Positions 1-6,771 are shown, counted from the first letter of the stretch. The stretch: 44,596 nt of DNA from Bacillota bacterium (GCA_021820965.1 JAKACZ010000039.1:1-44596), one strand, 5' to 3'. The notes: generated by a model from the letters alone, not told the origin. Numbers and translations are program-made.

Positions 1-96
1 CGTCCCGTCGTGCGGGTGACCGAACGTTCCGCCGACCAAGAGATGCTGTTCCAGCATTTTGACTTAGCGCGCTACCACACGGCCCTCACCCAATAG
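1..96 (+). CDS. C-terminal end of an unidentified protein cut by the window edge
   Basis: Reading from base 1 in frame 1 gives 31 residues ending at a TAG, with codon use (G/C in third positions) like real genes here. The piece ends in FQHFDLARYHTALTQ. I do not recognise the family. The position at the edge of a region rich in degraded frames would suit a transposase C-terminus, but that is only a guess. Confidence 0.4.
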   Translation, partial: RPVVRVTERSADQEMLFQHFDLARYHTALTQ

Positions 97-196
97 GTAC
101 TACAGTCGGCCGTCGCGAAACCCGCATAGGACTTCGTGTCCCAAAAACGCTGCCTACTAACTGTGAAAGTACCGCTAGAAGACTGCGCTGCCCCTC

Positions 197-394
197 ATGC
201 AAAACGATGACATCCGCCCGGATCAGACCCTGAAGGAGTTCCCCCTCGTCTTCGAAGTTGAGGGGAATAATCTCCTGGCCTCGGACAAGGCCGTCGAAGC
301 AATCATACTGATGTTGGCCATCGCATTCCGAGCAGGGGCAATGACGGCCACGTGTGAATGGGCCGGAATCCGGCCTAGCGCCGTCCGGGTCTGA
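197..394 (+). CDS. Small hypothetical ORF, 65 residues, possibly a remnant
   Basis: The ATG-initiated frame has G/C-rich third positions and a plausible hydrophobic helix (AVEAIILMLAIAFRAGAM) near the middle. There is no Shine-Dalgarno sequence just upstream. I do not recognise it. It may be a fragment of a larger decayed gene; the evidence for expression is weak. Confidence 0.25.
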   Translation: MQNDDIRPDQTLKEFPLVFEVEGNNLLASDKAVEAIILMLAIAFRAGAMTATCEWAGIRPSAVRV

Positions 395-484
395 TCTGAC
401 ACCCGAACGCTTAGCCCGACCAATCTCACCTTCCCTGCATCGTAATAGCGGCTCAAGGTTCCCAAGTGATAGATTAGATATTTG

Positions 485-718
485 TCACGACCAGATCCGG
501 GCTGCCAGGCTCATGAGCAGGTCGGCCAATAATCGACGTTGCGGGGCCAGTCGCAATAGACCATCCAACTGGTCTCCAAAATAGGCTAAACTAGCCGGGT
601 TGCATTCGGTGAATACGATGGACACACCACGATCCATATCCGTCGCCGATAGATCGTGATGAGCTGTCATCACCAACGCTTGAATAAACGGCGTCAACGG
701 TATGTTCGCGTACGAGGG
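485..718 (-). pseudogene. Open minus-strand fragment, C-terminus of an unknown protein
   Basis: On the minus strand a frame stays open from a stop near 720 to a TGA at 485, giving about 77 residues. It includes ECNPASLAYFGDQLDGLL and ends in LADLLMSLAARIWS. The composition reads like a soluble helical protein, but no start codon with a ribosome binding site is visible, so it is probably a gene tail left after rearrangement. Family not recognised. Confidence 0.3.
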
Positions 719-863
719 CGTTTAGTTACCCACAAACAGGAGATCCCTTTAGCGAGAATCCATACGGCCAGATCCTTTCGCAGGCTGAGATCGATGCCAT
801 GACTTGGTTACGTTACAGGTCACGTTGGTCAGTAAAACCTCAGCTATGGGAAAGTTCCGGTCC

Positions 864-900
864 TATCACCTAAGTTAGCCGATTACGTAGGTGATACAAT
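864..900 (+). promoter_or_regulatory. Perfect 9-bp inverted repeat overlapping an extended -10 box
   Basis: TATCACCTA (864-872) and TAGGTGATA (888-896) are exact reverse complements separated by 15 bases. The right arm overlaps TGATACAAT (892-900), a good extended -10 element (TG-N-TACAAT). About 100 bases downstream is the start at 1002. Half-sites 24 bp apart, sitting on the -10, are the usual layout of a dimeric repressor operator. A leader hairpin is the alternative. Confidence 0.55.
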
Positions 901-1001
901 GGGTGGGATCTCTTGGTGAAAGGGCAGTTGTTTCTTGTCGGTAGTTTCGTCACGATGAGCTTTGCATTGAGGCTAGTTCGTAAATGGGGGAGGAAAATCT
1001 C

Positions 1002-2348
1002 GTGACCGCAGTCACCGCCGATTTGATAGCCAATGTCGAGGATTGGTACGACGCCTATTCAACCTTGTCACCCACCGATCGCTGCGACTTTATTGATCAA
1101 ACCTTGGACTACCCGTTGACCGAAGACTTTTTGGAAGATAGCGAAATGAGTCTTCTGATCGCGGGACTGGAAGATACCGTCGGTCCGGCCGCGATGGTCC
1201 GGCTCGTAGACAAGGTCCGACAGGTGCTGCCTGAGTTTCACCTCAAAGAAGTCCCCTACTTAGAGGACACCATGCTCGTCTGGGGACTCTTTCACGACGA
1301 CCCAGAACAAATCGACACGGCCGCGGCCTACTTTCGGAAAAATCCGGTTCAATTCGTGGATCACTTTTTAATGACATTCCGGTGGCTGTGTCTCTATCAA
1401 AAGCGGGACATCGCGCTGCAGCAGGCGGAGGTAGGCTTTCCGATGATTCAGGCGTCACACGACATTCTTCCCGGTGCCGAGGACGATTTAGGCCACTTTC
1501 TTATTTTTGACCAGTGCGAACGTCTGTATGACCAAATTTCGCGCGGGCAGCCGCCCGATCCCGCACCTTTAGCGGAATTGGAGCACCAGTTATACGGCGA
1601 TCACGCCGTTGATGTGGGTGCGAGAGCCATTCCCCTGCTATCGGATCCGACTCGGCTGGCGCCCAGTCCAGACTGGCGTCAAGCAGACCGGCGTCCTGCC
1701 GTTCTCCGCGATCTGCACTGGGTTTTCCTGCGGCATCAACGAGGTGCCAAAGGTTTCTCGTTTGCGACCTCCACCTATATCTGGGACAGCGTGTTTGGGC
1801 TTTTGGAAGGCCGTCAGCATATCAAACCCGATGCCTATTTTTATCCGACGGAGCAGGAACTCGATCAATATCTTAGCTCATACGCGCGGTTTTTAGGGTT
1901 AGAACGAGACTGGGCCTTCATTACGCTCTGGGGTATTCCTTATGTGGCCGACTTCCTGAAAAATCACGGATGGATGAGCACAGATGAACACACCCATTGC
2001 ATATCCCTGGCGGACCACTTCAAAGCGACCTTAATCGAAGCATCTCGGTCTGACCTCTGGAGATACTCCTTCGTCCACCGTTGGACACCGCCAGACAGCG
2101 CGGACCCTGACGTGTGGGTGAAAGAGGCTCAGATCTTTGCGGATAGTCTCACGGCGATACGGAGTTTCGAGGATAGTTCTCCTGACGCCTTAGACTTTTT
2201 AGATGAACTGGCATTGCCGAGTTTTGATTCACTGTTAGGCGTACACAATGGCCGTCCCCCAACCAAGGTGCGTTCGACCCATCGAGGCCGGTCGGGCCGC
2301 AAAAAACCCAAGGGCAAACATAAAAACAAGAAACGGGGCCGTCACTGA
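1002..2348 (+). CDS. Orphan hypothetical protein, 448 residues, with a strongly basic C-terminal tail
   Basis: I chose the GTG at 1002 because a GGGGGAGG ribosome binding site lies 8 bases upstream; an ATG at 984 would sit on that site. The product is acidic and apparently soluble, with many aromatic residues and helical segments in the first ~410 residues. It ends in a Lys/Arg/Gly tail (RSGRKKPKGKHKNKKRGRH) that could bind nucleic acid or the ribosome. I see no signal peptide, membrane segment or known catalytic motif. It stands alone, behind an operator-like repeat (864-900) and ahead of a hairpin cluster (2365-2477). Family unknown. Confidence 0.75.
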   Translation: MTAVTADLIANVEDWYDAYSTLSPTDRCDFIDQTLDYPLTEDFLEDSEMSLLIAGLEDTVGPAAMVRLVDKVRQVLPEFHLKEVPYLEDTMLVWGLFHDDPEQIDTAAAYFRKNPVQFVDHFLMTFRWLCLYQKRDIALQQAEVGFPMIQASHDILPGAEDDLGHFLIFDQCERLYDQISRGQPPDPAPLAELEHQLYGDHAVDVGARAIPLLSDPTRLAPSPDWRQADRRPAVLRDLHWVFLRHQRGAKGFSFATSTYIWDSVFGLLEGRQHIKPDAYFYPTEQELDQYLSSYARFLGLERDWAFITLWGIPYVADFLKNHGWMSTDEHTHCISLADHFKATLIEASRSDLWRYSFVHRWTPPDSADPDVWVKEAQIFADSLTAIRSFEDSSPDALDFLDELALPSFDSLLGVHNGRPPTKVRSTHRGRSGRKKPKGKHKNKKRGRH

Positions 2349-2364
2349 TTCAACCTACAAAAGG

Positions 2365-2411
2365 CGCCGGGGACCCCGGCGTTTAGGTAGCATATTGAGC
2401 CCTGCGGGCTC
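2365..2411 (+). terminator. Two tandem GC-rich hairpins after the 448-residue gene
   Basis: CGCCGG-N5-CCGGCG (2365-2381, followed by TTT) and GAGCCC-TGC-GGGCTC (2397-2411) are perfect stems just after the stop codon at 2348. The first is the likelier transcription terminator. Neither has a long T tract. Confidence 0.5.
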
Positions 2412-2439
2412 ATCCGTGACTGAAGGAAATCTCCGCTCT

Positions 2440-2477
2440 GAAAATCCTCAACAAACGTAGACATTGAGAGGATTTTC
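2440..2477. repeat. 10-bp perfect inverted repeat
   Basis: GAAAATCCTC (2440-2449) and GAGGATTTTC (2468-2477) are exact reverse complements with an 18-base loop. It could be a bidirectional terminator, since each arm gives a short T run on one strand, or a remnant insertion-element end. From 2478 to 2759 I see no gene; the only further structure is a small CTTTGG/CCAAAG stem at 2633-2648. Confidence 0.5.
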
Positions 2478-2759
2478 GCCTATTGTTCGCTCTCTGCCGA
2501 TGGGCCTACCATTCAGTCATACTGCATGACCAAAGTACCTATCGTGACGCTAGAGTCCAGTCGGGAGCGGCGTGCCCCAAGGGATCACCTTCCGCCGACG
2601 GAACCTCTCCATCAGGATGGCCCTCACGCGTTCTTTGGGTGTCCAAAGCCGAATCTCAGCATTATCCAGTCTGCCAAGACGGTTCGTTTCGGCCACACCG
2701 CCCGCATGCAGGCAGTGAAACCGGTCCCCCTGCCGATTTGTCCTTGTGAACAGTGGAGC

Positions 2760-2960
2760 CTAGCTGACCTCGCCGTTGCCGTTCACCCCGTTCACCCAGT
2801 CTACGGGGATCAAAATGCGTTTGCCGAGATTGCGATGGGGAATCTTGCCGGTCTGACACTCGCGATAGACGAGGTATTCACTGCACCCCAGTACTTTCGC
2901 GGCTTGACGAGGCGAACAATATTTTTGGGCCGGATCAATCGGCTTGGTTTTTCGTGCCAT
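2760..2960 (-). CDS. Excisionase-like small helix-turn-helix protein
   Basis: This 66-residue product carries one MerR/excisionase-type winged helix (residues ~16-52): SPRQAAKVLGCSEYLVYREC, followed by a basic wing leading to RILIP. Proteins of this class (HTH_17, Xis-like) bind DNA to direct excision or act as small regulators. An AGGGGA ribosome binding site precedes the ATG. It is divergent from the XRE regulator at 3146, and the shared 185-bp spacer holds an operator-like repeat. No integrase is visible nearby, so excision is not demonstrated; a simple regulator is equally possible. Confidence 0.75.
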   Translation of the reverse strand: MARKTKPIDPAQKYCSPRQAAKVLGCSEYLVYRECQTGKIPHRNLGKRILIPVDWVNGVNGNGEVS

Positions 2961-3065
2961 GCGTGGTCATCCCCTTATTTGTCGATGCAGTTGTCAACGT
3001 TCTGCGACCTTGGTACTGCCTACACTATACCTATTCGTCTCCTCTGCGCTATTCCCTTTTTTATA

Positions 3066-3106
3066 GGCAAATATCTTTTGCCGCATAGGTACGTGTTAGG
3101 TATAAT
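3066..3106 (+). promoter_or_regulatory. Promoter with overlapping operator-like repeat for the XRE gene
   Basis: TTGCCG (3078-3083), a 17-base spacer and a consensus TATAAT (3101-3106) form a good sigma-A promoter about 40 bases before the start at 3146. The inverted repeat GGCAAA-TATCT-TTTGCC (3066-3082) overlaps the -35 box, as expected for autorepression by the adjacent XRE protein. Confidence 0.65.
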
Positions 3107-3145
3107 GGCACAAAACAGACAATGGAACGAGAGGTGACGGTAGGT

Positions 3146-4129
3146 ATGCGCAGCGGCTCGGGCGTGGTGGCTTTGGGGACGTGGTTGCGGCAGTCTCGGC
3201 AGATCCGGGGGCTGACCTTGACGGGGATTGCTGACGCAGCAGAAGCGAGCAACCAGTCCAACTTGTCGAAAACGGAGCGCGGGGCCATTATTCCCGGACT
3301 GAAAACAATTCGCGAAATCGCTCCCTACTATGGCTCACCGTGGTGCGATGCAGCAGAGAACGCGGTGTTCATCCACGCACTGGTCTGGATTTTTTCAGCG
3401 CGCGTCGGATTTCATCCGACGACAGACGGAGAAGTGATGGCGGTATCTAGAGTGAAGTCGGCTCTCGCCGCCGCCGACGCGGTGGTCAACGCGGCCCCGG
3501 ACGATGCCCATGCCATACTGCACACGGCCGCCACCACCCTGTCCGGCGTGCCCGGATTAGCGCAGATGCCATGGACCGACACCCGGCCATTTTGGGTATG
3601 GATTTGGATGCAACAGTTGCGCCATGTCGAGCTCGCTAGACAGCGGCTGGTCGAAGATATCGAACCCGAAATCGACCAGGAAAATGAGGAAATGGCGTTA
3701 GCCTTCGAAGCCATGCGGGCGCGATTGGCCCATGAAGAAAATTTACTGCGGCGATGGAATCAATGGGGTTTTGTGTGGACCGCTGCCGAATCCGTCCGCA
3801 ATGCGCTGGTCGATCCCAAAGTCGCATGGTATCAATTTCCCCGATTGGACATCTCTGATTTTGTCTACGCAGACCATGAAAAATCGCCACTCGACCGTGA
3901 GCCAGCGCATCCTGTGGATGAAAACCCGGCAGAATCGGCAATCCAAAGCGCATGGCGTAATACGGTAGAGGAGCTAACATGGCGCGGCATGGAAAACCCC
4001 GAACTGGTTCGCTTAATTCGGACGCTCTTGGACTATCCATCGCAAACACTTGATGTCTTGATCCAGTTTTTATCGCACGTCACGCCCGTGGACACGCCAC
4101 AAGAAGGCTCCGACGACCTGCCCTTTTAG
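3146..4129 (+). CDS. XRE-family transcriptional regulator with a long unknown C-terminal domain
   Basis: I chose the ATG at 3146 because GAGGTGA lies 8 bases upstream; the in-frame ATG at 3122 has no such site. Residues ~8-65 form a Cro/C1-type helix-turn-helix (GTWLRQSRQIRGLTLTGIAD, then the recognition segment NQSNLSKTERG). The remaining ~260 residues are Trp-rich and helical and resemble nothing I know; they may sense a ligand or drive oligomerisation. The gene is divergent from the excisionase-like gene with a shared control region. Its last ~37 codons plus downstream sequence are duplicated at 5505-5657. Confidence 0.8.
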   Translation: MRSGSGVVALGTWLRQSRQIRGLTLTGIADAAEASNQSNLSKTERGAIIPGLKTIREIAPYYGSPWCDAAENAVFIHALVWIFSARVGFHPTTDGEVMAVSRVKSALAAADAVVNAAPDDAHAILHTAATTLSGVPGLAQMPWTDTRPFWVWIWMQQLRHVELARQRLVEDIEPEIDQENEEMALAFEAMRARLAHEENLLRRWNQWGFVWTAAESVRNALVDPKVAWYQFPRLDISDFVYADHEKSPLDREPAHPVDENPAESAIQSAWRNTVEELTWRGMENPELVRLIRTLLDYPSQTLDVLIQFLSHVTPVDTPQEGSDDLPF

Positions 4130-4170
4130 GGCCGGCAGGATGCCGGGTGAAGGTTTTCTGCGGCCCGTCT
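4019..4170 (+). repeat. Direct repeat copy A: 3' end of the XRE gene plus downstream sequence
   Basis: Bases 4019-4170 match 5505-5657 with about three substitutions and one inserted G, roughly 97% by eye. The repeat starts inside the XRE coding region (Arg-Thr-Leu-Leu-Asp-Tyr), runs through its stop codon and ends in TGCGGCCCGTCT. The two copies are in the same orientation, 1,486 bases apart, and enclose the toxin-antitoxin genes. Confidence 0.85.
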
Positions 4171-4253
4171 ATCGTCAGACCGACACCGGACGACTCATGA
4201 TCAGCTATCAGCCAACCGGGGATGTCCACGTGCAGAAACCATCACCGAGCTAA
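4140..4253 (+). CDS. Possible 37-residue peptide downstream of the XRE gene
   Basis: The ATG at 4140, ten bases after the XRE stop, opens a 37-codon frame ending in HVQKPSPS. The sequence (GFLRPVYRQTDTGRLMISYQ) has protein-like composition. The ribosome binding site is weak. In the duplicated copy at 5626 the same frame is broken by an extra G. It could be a translationally coupled peptide or the tail of a longer ancestral gene. Confidence 0.3.
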   Translation: MPGEGFLRPVYRQTDTGRLMISYQPTGDVHVQKPSPS

Positions 4254-4284
4254 CGGGAAGCCATATGGGCGGGATTGCAGTAAT

Positions 4285-4371
4285 ATCTAGTATTAACTAG
4301 ATCGCGGTGGGACGCTCCTTGCGGTCGCGTACCCACCGCTCGGGGTAGCGATCGGTTGATCAGTGATCGCT
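4285..4371. repeat. Cluster of three perfect inverted repeats
   Basis: In 87 bases there are ATCTAG-N6-CTAGAT (4285-4302), GCGGTGGG-N20-CCCACCGC (4304-4339) and AGCGATC-N11-GATCGCT (4347-4371), all exact. They lie in the gene-free stretch 4254-4575 between the XRE gene and the toxin-antitoxin operon. Such a cluster could be a recombination or transfer site, or regulatory stems. I see no other feature in this stretch. Confidence 0.6.
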
Positions 4372-4575
4372 GGATCGATACCTAAACCGTCCGGCCGGCC
4401 ACCCGGGGCAGCCTACACTCGCGGCGTGAAGGGAACGGGTATCAGTTAAGATCCTTTCCGTTCCGGCAAGTTTTTGCGATGCCCGGAAGGCAACGACAAC
4501 CCACCCCCCTTTTTTACTGTGATACCAGGGTCTTCCGCCTCCGGCTCTTCGCACTCATTCATTCTTCGAGGCGGC

Positions 4576-4604
4576 TTGCAAAAAGATAACTCGTAAGTGA
4601 TAAT
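4576..4604 (+). promoter_or_regulatory. Putative promoter of the toxin-antitoxin operon
   Basis: TTGCAA (4576-4581), a 17-base spacer and GATAAT (4599-4604) fit sigma-A. Transcription would start at about 4611, the toxin ATG itself, so the message would be leaderless. The GGAGG at 4605-4609 is too close to the ATG to act as an ordinary ribosome binding site. Confidence 0.5.
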
Positions 4605-4610
4605 GGAGGT

Positions 4611-4973
4611 ATGGATCAGGATGGTTGGGATATACGCGTTTACGAGGCGGGAGACGGGGGAATTCCGGTTCAAGAGTTTTTAGATGCGTTACCCGTCAAG
4701 AAGGCACAAAAGGTGCTCCGAGATATCGATGTACTAAGGCGTACGGTCCGCGATGGGGTATGCCCCATGTACGATCATTGCCAGGCGGGATGTATGAATT
4801 GCGGACAGAACACGGCAGCGACATTTTCCGGACATTCTTTTTTTCATTGGAAGCACACCGTCCTTGTGTTAACCAATGGGTATCAGAAAAAGTCGCAAAA
4901 GATGGATACGCAGGAATTTGAACGGGCACAACGTTATCGGGAGGACTGGTTAGAAAGACACGGAGGGACGTAA
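4611..4973 (+). CDS. HigB/RelE-superfamily toxin (Gp49-like), with two compensating frameshifts
   Basis: The N-terminus (DIRVYEAGDGGIPVQEFLDA) and C-terminus (VLVLTNGYQKKSQK, then a helical tail) are typical of Gp49-like HigB mRNA interferases. The middle, as read, is not. In frame +2 between about 4759 and 4838 the expected family core appears instead: GMPHVRSLPGGMYELRTEHG followed by SDIFRTFFF. One extra G in the GGGG run (4755-4758) and one fewer T in the T7 run (4838-4844) would restore a full canonical toxin. As it stands ~28 central residues are scrambled, so the toxin is probably inactive unless these are sequencing errors. The antitoxin follows one base after the stop. Confidence 0.8.
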   Translation: MDQDGWDIRVYEAGDGGIPVQEFLDALPVKKAQKVLRDIDVLRRTVRDGVCPMYDHCQAGCMNCGQNTAATFSGHSFFHWKHTVLVLTNGYQKKSQKMDTQEFERAQRYREDWLERHGGT

Positions 4974-4974
4974 G

Positions 4975-5262
4975 ATGAGTTTTGTACGCGATTATGTGCG
5001 GCATCGGGCGCAGGCGGACCCGGCGTTTCAGCATGTGTGGGAAGACGGAACCTTAGAACGGGAAATTGCCAAGCAGTTGATTGGGATTCGTCTCGAGTTA
5101 GGGATGACGCAAGCGCAATTTGCGGAGCGCGTGGGCGTGAAGCAAAGCTTTCTGTCTCGATTGGAAAATGGCGAGCAGAATCTGACGATTGAAACGTTGC
5201 AACAGCTAGCCCAGCGGGCCGGAGCGACGGTTCACGTCCGTCTCGCCCTACTACACGATTAG
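4975..5262 (+). CDS. HigA-type antitoxin, XRE helix-turn-helix protein
   Basis: The 95-residue product has a helical N-terminus (residues 1-30) and a classic Cro/C1 helix-turn-helix at ~38-75 (LGMTQAQFAERVGVKQSFLS then LENGEQNLTIETL). This matches antitoxins that pair with Gp49-like toxins, neutralise them by direct binding and autorepress the operon. The ATG lies one base after the toxin stop (TAAGATG), so translation is coupled. The toxin-first order is the usual one for higBA. It appears intact even though the toxin is frameshifted. Confidence 0.85.
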   Translation: MSFVRDYVRHRAQADPAFQHVWEDGTLEREIAKQLIGIRLELGMTQAQFAERVGVKQSFLSRLENGEQNLTIETLQQLAQRAGATVHVRLALLHD

Positions 5263-5329
5263 ACAAGAGACCGCTACCACCCGACCGGGGCCGCACACGC
5301 TCAACTGCCTGCCCGACCTTGACCGCGGA

Positions 5330-5515
5330 CGCCATATGGGCGGAAGCGGACCTCACATGCGCGGGGTACTTAGTAATAATGAGCGTGATCATATATTCGC
5401 GCGCGTCTCCGGCCTCGGCGGCGGCAGTCGCCCAGCGGGCATCCCATCCCGTGTGGTCAGCGGCATCGCTGCCCAGCTGGTACGCCTCGTCCGCGGCCCA
5501 CCACCGGACGCTCTT
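5330..5515 (-). pseudogene. Minus-strand gene fragment truncated by repeat copy B
   Basis: On the minus strand a frame from about 5515 reads WWAADEAYQLGSDAADHTGW and then DARWATAAAEAGDAREYM, with strongly G/C-biased third positions over ~40 codons, as in a real gene. It starts exactly at the edge of the 5505-5657 repeat, where an in-frame stop lies just inside the repeat, so its 5' part has been lost. Ala/Trp-rich helical composition; family not recognised. The bias fades near 5330, so the true 3' end is unclear. Confidence 0.35.
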
Positions 5516-5657
5516 GGACTATCCATCGCAAACACTTGATGTCTTGATCCGGTTTTTATCGCACGTCACGCCCGTGGACACGCCACAAGAAGACCCCGAC
5601 GACCTGCCCTTTTAGGGCCGGCAGGATGCCGGGTGAAGGGTTTTCTGCGGCCCGTCT
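5505..5657 (+). repeat. Direct repeat copy B of the XRE gene 3' end
   Basis: Near-identical to 4019-4170, encoding the same last residues (VDTPQEDPDDLPF versus VDTPQEGSDDLPF) and the same stop, but with no gene start in front. It ends beside a second TGCGGCCCGT block; another TTTTCTGCGGCCCGT occurs at 5767-5781. Between 5658 and 5808 I see no gene. Confidence 0.85.
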
Positions 5658-5808
5658 CTGCGGCCCGTCGGTCGGTGCTCACGTGCGGCCGATTTTTCTT
5701 TGTGGTAGGGGGTCTTGGTACTGGTCATTCGGGGTGTCACGATACGTCCTGCGGAATGCAGTGGAATTTTCTGCGGCCCGTAGGGGATTTTAGGGGTTGT
5801 GGCGGGGC

Positions 5809-5842
5809 AATAAAAATCCCGCAATCGCTTGCGCAGTGCGGG
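5809..5842 (-). terminator. Rho-independent terminator of the tRNA operon
   Basis: On the minus strand CCCGCA ... TGCGGG forms a stem (5818-5842) followed by ATTTTTATT (5809-5817). It lies 8 bases after the CCA end of tRNA-Lys. Confidence 0.9.
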
Positions 5843-5849
5843 TTTCAAA

Positions 5850-5925
<76 letters not shown>

Positions 5926-5941
5926 ATGTCATAGATAGAGG

Positions 5942-6018
5942 TGGTAGCGGCGGGTGGACTCGAACCACCGACGTCACGGGTATGAACCGTGTGCTCTAAC
6001 CAACTGAGCTACGCCGCC
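5942..6018 (-). tRNA. tRNA-Met, elongator (anticodon CAT)
   Basis: Minus-strand cloverleaf starting GGCGGCGTAGCTCAG. The anticodon loop TTCATAC sits in a CACGG/CCGTG stem, the T-loop is GGTTCGAGTCC, and CCA is encoded. The paired acceptor first base pair and the stem sequence mark it as the elongator, not the initiator. Confidence 0.95.
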
Positions 6019-6020
6019 GT

Positions 6021-6097
<77 letters not shown>

Positions 6098-6124
6098 ACG
6101 ATATCCTGTTGAGGAACACTAAAT

Positions 6125-6153
6125 ATCATATCTGCCGGTCTAAAACGTGTCAA
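6125..6153 (-). promoter_or_regulatory. Strong sigma-A promoter of the tRNA operon
   Basis: On the minus strand TTGACA (6148-6153), exactly 17 bases, then TATGAT (6125-6130), ending about 28 bases before tRNA-fMet. This near-consensus promoter suits a highly expressed stable-RNA operon. Confidence 0.9.
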
Positions 6154-6191
6154 GGACAAAAATTCACCAGGTGTCTATTGGACGCTTTCCT

Positions 6192-6479
6192 ATGATACAC
6201 TTAACCTACAGAATTCATACTAGGCTCACGCTCGAGGAGGTCATCGCCATGGAACGCAAGGCGCGTCTAGCAGGGTTTGAGGTAGCCGTCGACAAGACTG
6301 ATCGCGGATATCACCTGCGCATCGAAACCACACCAGAACACGAGGCAGCGCGTGAACAAGTCTTTGCACTATTCGACCAGTTCCGTACCGAGGCGCGTCG
6401 AGCCGGGGTCACAAGCCCGGAAATCATGGCGCATTGGGTCAGACGTCAGTTCAAGCGATGGAGTGGATCGCGAAAATAG
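6192..6479 (+). CDS. Small hypothetical protein, 95 residues
   Basis: With the ATG at 6192 the product folds on paper as strand (MIHLTYRIHT), helix (TLEEVIAMERKARLAGF), strand (EVAVDK and YHLRIE) and a long helix to a basic tail. A shorter start at 6249 has a far better ribosome binding site (GAGGAGGT, 7 bases upstream) but would remove the first strand and helix, so the start is uncertain. No family recognised. The tRNA promoter fires the opposite way just upstream; the Spo0E-like gene follows with its own promoter. Confidence 0.5.
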   Translation: MIHLTYRIHTRLTLEEVIAMERKARLAGFEVAVDKTDRGYHLRIETTPEHEAAREQVFALFDQFRTEARRAGVTSPEIMAHWVRRQFKRWSGSRK

Positions 6480-6504
6480 TCGAAGTTTCCTTTTATGGCA
6501 AATC

Positions 6505-6533
6505 TTGTATGTTGTCCGGTTCTGCGGTAAAAT
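6505..6533 (+). promoter_or_regulatory. Sigma-A promoter for the Spo0E-like gene
   Basis: TTGTAT (6505-6510), 17 bases, TAAAAT (6528-6533). A start near 6540 would leave a leader of ~24 nt containing the AAAGGGGA ribosome binding site. Confidence 0.6.
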
Positions 6534-6563
6534 GGGACATCTCCCAACAAAGGGGACAGGCCC

Positions 6564-6764
6564 ATGACCACGATACGGACACTATCAGAGTATGCACAAC
6601 GCATAGACCAAATCAAGGATCTCAAACACCGCCTATGGACACTCGCCTCCCAACGCGGAAATCTGGATCCCGAGGTCATTCGCATCAGTCAGGAAATCGA
6701 TGAGCACATCGTTGCCGTGCAGCGATATTACAGGAGTCAGTACCACGACAGCATGACCGGCTAA
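6564..6764 (+). CDS. Spo0E-like aspartyl-phosphate phosphatase
   Basis: The 66-residue protein is a helical hairpin with the family signature SQEIDEHI at ~42-49 (consensus SQELDxLI) and a preceding LDPEVIRI segment. Spo0E-like proteins dephosphorylate the sporulation regulator Spo0A~P and so delay sporulation. This fits a spore former and sits just ahead of the flagellar operon, where coordination of motility and sporulation would make sense (inference). An AAAGGGGA ribosome binding site and its own promoter (6505-6533) precede it; a 7-bp stem (6772-6794) follows. Confidence 0.8.
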   Translation: MTTIRTLSEYAQRIDQIKDLKHRLWTLASQRGNLDPEVIRISQEIDEHIVAVQRYYRSQYHDSMTG

Positions 6765-6771
6765 CAAAACC

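Larger units (their letters stand above)
97..863. other. Gene-poor stretch with degraded reading frames
   Basis: No gene here has a convincing ribosome binding site. Two short frames have codon use that looks protein-coding (197-394 plus and 485-718 minus, listed separately). The rest shows no tRNA, array or terminator that I can see. It looks like decayed accessory DNA between the truncated gene at the edge and the gene at 1002. Confidence 0.5.

Noticed and set aside
2526..3137. 203-codon plus-strand frame across the excisionase-like gene
   Set aside because: It has no ribosome binding site, runs antisense to a clear helix-turn-helix gene and through the regulator promoter, and its composition is erratic. 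Treated as a shadow.
3636..4049. 137-codon minus-strand frame inside the XRE gene
   Set aside because: Antisense shadow of a gene with a clear helix-turn-helix, ribosome binding site and promoter.
6147..6191. Extended N-terminus (GTG at 6147) for the small protein at 6192
   Set aside because: It would overlap the -35 box of the strong tRNA promoter and has no ribosome binding site.
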